Shown here one piece after another: positions 57,063 to 64,000 of a stretch of 64,000 nt of DNA; position 1 is the first letter of the stretch; each line of letters starts with the position of its first letter. The notes beneath the pieces are model-generated. The model was not told the origin of the DNA, did no database searches, and worked only from the letters and a program-made list of their open reading frames with translations. This DNA comes from Micromussa lordhowensis (Eukaryota > Cnidaria > Anthozoa > Scleractinia > Lobophylliidae). The translations under genes and the position numbers were made by a program. The stretch covers positions 24,467,055-24,531,054 of the forward strand of contig OZ026602.1 of assembly GCA_964020085.1 (NCBI GenBank), in the 5' to 3' direction.

Positions 57063-59245
57063 CTTTCATACTTGTTTCTATAACTCGAAAAAAACACATG
57101 TTTCTATTTCTTAATTATGTAGAGCCAAGCTTGATTTGGCGGCTTTTCTGCGAGCCAGCTAAAATGTACTACAATTGTAGACTTCCTTTCGTACACGCAA
57201 ACTCGCCCTTCTGCGGTGGTCTCTCGAAGATCGATTGATTGTGAAGATCGTGAACGAATATTCCCGAATCTTGACAGATATTACGTTTAAAAACAACAAC
57301 CACCACAACAGCAACAACAAAAAAGGTTTGAAAGTTTTTCTCTTTTAACATAAACGAAGATTTTTCGAAAACCGTCCAGAAAACAATTCCATGATATTTA
57401 ATTTAGACATAAATACGGAATAATTCTCTCATTGGTGATTTGGTTTAAGATGGTACTCCCTGAAGTTCCCAAATCTGGTCTAAATAATGCTGAAATAGAT
57501 TTCTTTTTCATTTAAGACGTTAATTAGTGTGGCATTGTGGCATAGTGTTATTGCTTAATGGTAAAACTGATGCCTTATGGCATAATGATTTCGAGTTCAA
57601 ATTCTACGTTTTAAGGTCTCGTTTTGTGGATTTCATCCGATTCCATTCGCGCAGTCCAATGTACAACGTTTAAATGAAATGACAGTAAATTTAGGCAGCT
57701 ATCACTAGCACAATTCTTCCAAAATTTCATCTGCTGCAAGGCACTCTCAAGACTTAGATTCACAATGACACAGGCTAAGCTACAATTGTATGCCGGTGAC
57801 GAGTGGAAAAAGCTATTCAGTATCAGATATTCATTGAAATGAAATACAAGCTCCACATTCCTACCTGTTGTTGAGTTTCAGCAATTTGTGAAATTAATTT
57901 TTTTTCAATGAGGTGAGATAATTTTGTTGCCTTGCTGTCATACGAGTAGTTACCATGGTGACATCAAGTTGGCAATGGAAGTGCTCTATGTTTCGCATCG
58001 TTGATATCAGTACATACAGTTAATTTGTTTGTAGCGGTTGGCCTTCAGGAGAACTGAAACCAAACTTCGTTCCTTTGATTTGATGACATAACAGTGGGCA
58101 TTTGAATGACTTTTGTTATTGTAAATACACTAGTCGGCCAAAATAGATGAATGCTCGGCGTCGAAATATTGTTTTGATTTGCAGGCCGCAGCTTAATTAT
58201 TAATCACAATTATATAATCTATAACTATCTTGTTTGTCGGTTTGCTGTCGTTGTACCGCTTCATTACTGTAATTGAATGCGTGACGAACGTATCATTACC
58301 AAGAGCTAGAGAAAATACGTTTTTTTAGTGGGAAATAGAATCTCTAACAATTTGAATGTGAGGACTGCGTATTTTGAACATAGTTATCTTTTGCCCAGAA
58401 TAACTGACACTTAATTAACGCGAACATTTCTATGTAATAATAAATTAAAAATTGATTGTTTATTTTCGTAAGATGTTTACATCTTTTCCCTATCCCTGAA
58501 CATGTATGATAACCGAGGTACTGTACAATGAGCATGCGCGGGCGATCACATGACTCTGACGTCATCATGCTTGGACATGATCCGTGTTGGATTGGTTAAG
58601 GGTTGAGGATTACTTGAGAGGTCTCAAAATGCTCCTAACAAGACCAGATACAAGTTTAAAAATTACCAAACATGTCGATATTTTCAGTAATGAAAACAGA
58701 AAATTTGACCTTTCTAAATCATGTTTTCAAAGGGAAACTGCAAAAAAATGGTAGGAAGAGCTCGACCGCTTTCACTACTTCGCCCACTGATTCATAAAGT
58801 GTTTTGTTTTACCCTTAACTAAAAAAGCAACAAAAGAGATTTTATTTTATTCTTTTTTCCCTTTAATTTATCAGTTTTTTGTTTATTTTTGCACAAATTT
58901 GAAAAAAAAATCAATTGAAAACTACAGTCAACTCCCGACAACTTAAAGGGAAATTGAAAAAGGTTCGATATATCGGGAGTTTTTGTTATCAGTAGTTGAG
59001 AACAAATGACCGGAAAAAAGAACGGTGCTTACTGTATTTCAGTTAATACAGTGTAAATTTTAATCAAATGTGATTATATAGAAGTCGAGTGAAAATGGAG
59101 CAATACGTTTCTAAATTACTGTATAAATCAAACGGACAAACGAAACAAAAGAAAGCAAAGCAAAGCAGCAGGAGAAGTCCCAGTTCTGCGAACTTTGCAG
59201 GCTCCGAGAGAACAACGTAGGGCTGCAGCTACAGGATCGTGACTA

Positions 59246-59345
59246 AAACACCATACGAGTACTTACGAGTAGGTACGAGTAACAGACGAGTGCATTACGA
59301 GTACATACGAGTAACACGCGAGTACATACGAGTAACATACGGGTC
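59246..59345 (+). repeat. TACGAGTA minisatellite
   Basis: About 100 bp of ACGAGTA words spaced 7-12 bases apart (TACGAGTACATACGAGTAAC and variants), ending at TACGGGTCCCG. Confidence 0.75.
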
Positions 59346-60449
59346 CCGTCCATCTAAAACCGGTTAAGAGAAAAAGAATTAGTTTGCTTGGAACTACCGC
59401 ACTGTTTGCATTGCAGAAATTTCTCTTTGGAAATCATTTTCACAAGCGCTGGGCACGAAAATTATCTTCTATGTGCTTATTCGAAGATAACTTCGAAGAT
59501 AAATCATTTCTCTTCATGACTGATTCTCATAAGGCGCCACGGCTGTTGGCAAGAACTGCATCCTAACACGCTCGAAAATCGTGTCTCGAAAAGCACTGAA
59601 AGGATTAAAGAAAAACAAGATCTCTTTGGAAAGCTCTTTCAAAGCGCCGGGCATATTTACAAGAGGACGGTCAGACAACCATTGTAAGGTAAAGGAGACT
59701 TTCAAAAATTTGAAACCTATTCTAAATGACAATGTAAGCAGCGAACTGCTTTATTAGTTTTAATAAGCATATTTTTTCAGCTTCGTCATTTTTATTCTTC
59801 CTCAAATATCAACTTAATTTAGTTGTTACTTCTGTTCTTAACGGCCACATTAAAATATACAAAACGCGAAGTAAAAAGATATAATTTTGTTTTCCAGCAA
59901 TGCGTTTTATCCAATCTGCTCTTGGTTTTATCGTAATGTTTATCATCGCAGTTTGCGCGTTATTTCTTTTTGAGCTACGATGGCCAAAGACAAAGAGTAC
60001 TTACGATATAGAACATAGGTTTGGCAACTCTATTGACCAATCAGAATCAGCGTAGTATCTCAGTTAGTGTCGCGTGGTATCTCGTACGTTGAAAAATAGA
60101 GAGACTTTGAACAGTCTAAAGCAATTCATAGCTTTTCCTGCCCTTCCAGAGGACTATATCTTGCGAGGATTGTTATATAAGTTCATTGTATTATAAAGTA
60201 TTTCTTCTTGAGTAGCAAATGTTGTTTACGAAAGCTTCGAGACATAAGTCCCAACATTTGTGAGAAACAGCGGTCGAGAGAGAGGTCGGCGGAGAGTATC
60301 AAAAGAGAGCAATCAGTTATTGAAGACTTGGCTTGCTGGCTGTTTCCTTTCCTGTTAGATAATATGTCGTCGTTTCACCAAGTCCCTGTCATGGAAAATA
60401 AAATTAGATTAGTCTGTAAGGGGAAAATAGATCTTTTAAAAGCACTGGG

Positions 60450-60685
60450 CCGGGTTGTTCGAAAGCCGGTTAACGCTAACCCAGGATTAAAAGTCAACCG
60501 AAGTATTCATTTTTCTTGTATAGAAATTTTTTCCATTTCTTGTGTTTTGTGTGATTTGAGATTATTCGAGCTGAAAACTAAGGGACGAGCAATCTAAACA
60601 GAAAACCACACGGAAAAGTTACAAAACTGAAATCAAAATTGTCGCCAATCCTGGGTTAGCTTAATCGGCCTTTGAACAACCCGGC
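60450..60685. mobile_element. MITE, CCGGGTTGTTC family, copy 2
   Basis: The left end is CCGGGTTGTTCGAAAGCCGG and the right end is the complement of GCCGGGTTGTTCAAAGGCCG. Both continue with TTAA/TTAAGCTAACCCAGGATT. It is the same family as 1262-1487. Confidence 0.65.
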
Positions 60686-61098
60686 AATGAACAATGAAGA
60701 ACGATTTCGATAATAAGAAGAAAAATGTAATACAAAAGAAACAAACAGAAGGGCATGCAGAGAACAAACCAACTAACCACCATCAATCTAACAGACATAA
60801 CAAAGCAGAAAACAATCAATAAATAATTAAATAAAGAACTAGCTTCTATATTTCTAATGTTCAATTCTCACCTTAAATATTTATTTAAAATGTTCAAATG
60901 ACTCAACGCATTATGTAATATTTATTTGAGCACGTTAAGGTTTGTAACTGCTTTTTCACAGGTAAGCCTTTTTAGGCTTTATTCATAATATTATTGTTTA
61001 TAAGAAACAGCGCTGAGCAAAATAAAACTGGTATAGGTAGACTGGTAAGTCAGAAAATATATGGTAATGCCGCCGATTATCAGTCTTTAAGCACTCAC

Positions 61099-62447
61099 TT
61101 TTATCTTAACCAGTCCTCTCTCTTCGAGGTTAAAGCCACCCAACTTATCCAGGATCAGCTTGCACGTGGAACTTACGTGGATTTTCTGAGCTGTAGAACG
61201 AGTTGAAAAAGAAAAGCTTACAATCAGCTTACCCCGTATTCTTATGACAATTTCTACAGCTACTAATATATTCATAAAATCCAAGGCTTTATAGAAAATG
61301 TATGTAAGTTGCTCATGCAGAAAAAGCATGTATCTACATTTGAAAGTCATCTAGGAGAGCCACTTAATAATTGAGTGACAACTGAAGAATTTAGGAATGC
61401 CATTTGAAACTGTTTTCCTTTCAACTTTCTATTTCTTGTTTCAAACACTGCCATTGTTAAATTGCATAGAACTGAATGGTTCTTTTAATCAGACTTCAAC
61501 GAGTTTTGAACAATATATTATAACAGAGTTAGCTCGATGTCTGACATCTTGACGGGATCCTCAACAAACACAGAAGCCTTGAGAGAAAATACGTTTAGTT
61601 TAATACTCAAAATAGCCAGCGTATGTTTTAAAAAATGATCGAATATATGTCCTAGTATTAGAATGTGTTTCTTTAAGCTCGCACGTTTTCTAGTAACAAA
61701 TCAGGAATATAAACGGCAACAAAGAATTTTACGGCGGAGTTTATGCTCTTAACGATGTAATACATAATAGTGGGCTGGGGAATTCTTCCTTCAACACATC
61801 CAAAGAAAAACAAAAAGCGAAAAGCGACACAAGGATACATATCTTTGGCACACCACTGTCTCCTTCTAAAATCTCACCAAGCCGTTCCCCATCTTATAAA
61901 CAAAATAAACGGTGCCTAAATGTTCAGTTCATTTTTTCAGGAATAATGATCTACAGACCAGTTCCCGTCTCTTCCAGCTGCCTTGTGATGTCCACTGTTT
62001 CTCCGAATATGTCATAACGAGGCTTCTTCAGGCCAACCACTCCCGCAACACAGGGGCCTGGGAAAGAAAGATAGTAAAGGAGACGTCATGTTTGTTACTT
62101 TTTCTTATGATGCACAATGATACAACTTTATCCACTATTGCCGGTTTTCACATGACGTCACTAAAATTCAAACTACAAAACTATTGATCCTCCTGATATT
62201 TTACTTTCATGATGTATAAGAGTAGCTGAAAACTAATATCCATAAACACTTTTGCTCAGAATGGGTTCTTGGTTTTGGGATAGACCACGCTTTTTTGCGT
62301 GACGCGACATTTACCTGACGGCCGTGTTGGTTAAAAAGTGACTTATTTCAGGACTTATTTCGGAAAATTTGGCTATCTGAACAGTTCTTGTATTAGAAAA
62401 AGTATTATTTTAATGTTTTTGAGTTCCTCGAGAGATAAATTCACGCC

Positions 62448-62478
<31 letters not shown>

Positions 62479-63690
62479 ATTGGTTTCCGGCCGCCATGTT
62501 GGTGCCCATCCGGATGGGCACCAACATGGCGTCTTCATACAAATCTCTATAAATTTGGGGGAAAAAGTTTCTCCGCATATCTTGCATAAGAAAAATTATT
62601 GTGACCTGAATTTTGCATACTTACCTTCTTTCTTTTCTCAGATTCTGGACTTAACCTATTGAACGGTTTTGATTTTTACTTTGAATGGCGTGACACTGAA
62701 AACCAGCAATAGTCTCGATCGTTCCCAGCGTTTTACTTAGTAATAAACCACACTCCAGGATATTGACAAGTATATGCGGCAAACCCCAGCTTAGTTATTT
62801 CAGAGGGTGTTCTACATTTAACTTTATTATTAGCACCAGGTAGATAATGAACTGAACATATTTGCAAGGTCTTCCACTGCTCTATTATCTTCTCAAATAG
62901 TCTACTTTCGATATTTTGAAATTCAGCTTGTTAGCCTCGGGGTCACTCTATTTCCTTTGTATGTCTCCTCAAGGCCTCGCTGCCAAGCTGAATCTTTAAT
63001 ATATCGCAAACAGTTTGCTGTTTTGGATAAAATTCATTGCGACATCCAGAATTTGATATCCATAAAAATTCTTATAATTGTACTTTTAAATAATCATTCG
63101 AACTCTGAAGATCAAAGCCCAATTATAATTATTACGAAAATGATAGAACCTTGAAAAATTAAAGTCAAACAAAATCGTTTAAAATGTCCTAATATGAACG
63201 CACATATTAATGAACGCACATATGAACGATCTATTAAAAAAGTTGAAGTGACCACGCTTACCAGTGTGAATTCCAATCCTGAACTGTAACGTTCTTTCTT
63301 GCATGTGGCTGATTTTAAATTCCTTAAGGTACGTAACAAGGCGCAACGACATGTTGGCTATCTCACCAGCGTGTTTATTTCCGTTCCTCTCCGGAAGACC
63401 AGATACAACGAGGTAGGAATCACTACTTGTTTCAACCTGTACGAGGACAGAAATGTTACTAAACAGGGCTGGGTAGACAGAAAGATAAATAGAGAGAAAG
63501 AAAGACAGAAAACAGACAGAAGGGTGGGTGGAAGGTATGGAAACTAAAAAACTACAAATATTAATAATTAGGCTACATGTTCCATTTGATTGAAACAAGG
63601 ATTGACATGAGATTTGTTTACCTTGTAAACATCATATCGCGTCATGACCGTGTCATATAAGGAGTGCAGGTCGTTCAGTAGGTTTATTAC
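61099..63690 (-). CDS. Receptor-type guanylate cyclase catalytic domain with substituted active-site residues, partial
   Basis: Minus-strand exons are 63690-63622 ([20 protein letters not shown]), 63436-63262 ([20 protein letters not shown]), 62057-61959 ([20 protein letters not shown]) and 61190-61099 ([20 protein letters not shown]). Phases 0, 1, 1 and 0 join exactly, giving 145 residues of a class III cyclase domain. The order and spacing match natriuretic-peptide-type receptor cyclases, which make cGMP at the plasma membrane. The guanine-selecting Glu (VET) and the second metal Asp (SDSY) are kept. The Cys of PRYCLFG is Asp, as in adenylate cyclases. The Asn and Arg of the NTASR motif are Asp and Gln (VDITRQLEE). 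The donor after EETGT is a weak GTCTGT. Exons with the first metal Asp, kinase-like and receptor parts lie beyond 64000, and the last residues were not found. The frame is intact, so this is a divergent gene rather than an obvious pseudogene. Confidence 0.8.
62492..62531. repeat. Perfect 40-bp palindrome with two YY1-like half-sites
   Basis: Twenty bases beginning CGCCATGTTGGTG are followed directly by their exact complement, with no spacer, centred between 62511 and 62512. CCGCCATGTTGG matches the YY1 binding consensus. It lies in a cyclase intron and is not part of a longer inverted repeat. Confidence 0.9.
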
Positions 63691-64000
63691 CTAAACAAAA
63701 ACATCAATCGATCAAGCAAGCAAAGAAGCAATACATCAAGCACACAAGAAAACAGTCAATCAGTCAGCCAGTCAGTCGGTCAGATAGTCAGACAGTCTGT
63801 CAATCATGCAGTCAGTCAGTCAGATAGAAAAACATATGAATGTTGTGCCGCGTAGCACTATGAACACAAATGGTGAAACAGAGAATTAACTCTGAAGTGT
63901 AAATTTAAGTGCTAAATAAACCCGTGAATAACCCACTGGGCGTTAGCCCTAGTAAAGGGAATCAGGGAACCACACGAGGTAAAGTAAAAATATTTTGACC
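63691..64000. repeat. Intron with short CAGT tract
   Basis: TCAGTCAGCCAGTCAGTCGG and similar words at 63755-63825 resemble the larger tract at 10055-10695. No cyclase exon is recognised between here and the window end. Confidence 0.5.

Larger units (their letters stand above)
57098..61098. other. Stretch between the ankyrin and cyclase genes, no gene seen
   Basis: AT-rich sequence with scattered frames of up to 129 codons (60208-60597, plus), which overlaps a MITE and lacks support. One or more C-terminal exons of the cyclase gene may lie here but were not found. Confidence 0.4.

Noticed and set aside
60208..60597. 129-codon plus frame
   Set aside because: Its second half is the CCGGGTTGTTC MITE and no homology is recognised in the first half.
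63179..63598. 139-codon frame as a single protein
   Set aside because: Only 63262-63436 is coding (cyclase exon); both flanks of the frame are intron read-through with repeats.

Overview
The window is nuclear DNA from an intron-rich animal. It has GT-AG split genes, short exons of 35-230 nt, many MITEs, tRNA-derived SINEs, a CR1/L2-type LINE, and ribozyme-bearing foldbacks of the Penelope type. The gene content, the base composition and the abundant ACATGTA words suggest an anthozoan cnidarian, most likely a stony coral. The species call is inference. There is no prokaryotic operon, CRISPR array or rRNA. Exon chains were built by hand from splice signals, phase continuity and remembered family similarity.

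Layout. A complete PAQR3-like gene runs on the minus strand (311-4046, six exons, 318 codons). A 390-bp divergent promoter separates it from a 21-exon plus-strand gene (4437-21032) encoding a 666-residue F-BAR / C1 zinc finger / SH3 / SH3 protein, the domain order of fungal Bzz1. A repeat-rich intergenic stretch follows (21-29 kb), with a decayed TIR transposon and a diverged tandem duplication. From 29119 to at least 42525 lies an unrecognised minus-strand gene. I could join eight phase-compatible exons of it, 294 residues, with the 5' end missing. One of its introns holds a 7.3-kb TIR element with a 5-bp target duplication; inside that are a ZNF862/hAT-like pseudogene, a TTAA MITE and a 5'-truncated LINE.

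From 43 to 53 kb no gene could be assembled; the stretch is mostly short inverted-repeat elements. At 52.9-57 kb on the minus strand there is an orphan terminal exon and an ankyrin-repeat gene. That gene's only visible intron is almost entirely one 1.3-kb transposon. The right edge (61.1-63.7 kb, minus) holds four exons of a guanylate-cyclase catalytic domain. All splice phases fit, but the transition-state Asn and Arg are replaced. Its other exons lie outside the window or were not found.

Most notable: hammerhead-ribozyme folds in foldback elements (5.9-7.1 kb); an apparent transposon-born intron in the ankyrin gene; a family of TAG...CTA foldbacks with 8-9 bp duplications; a substituted cyclase domain; a SINE split by an inverted MITE/SINE duplication; and a perfect 40-bp palindrome in a cyclase intron.
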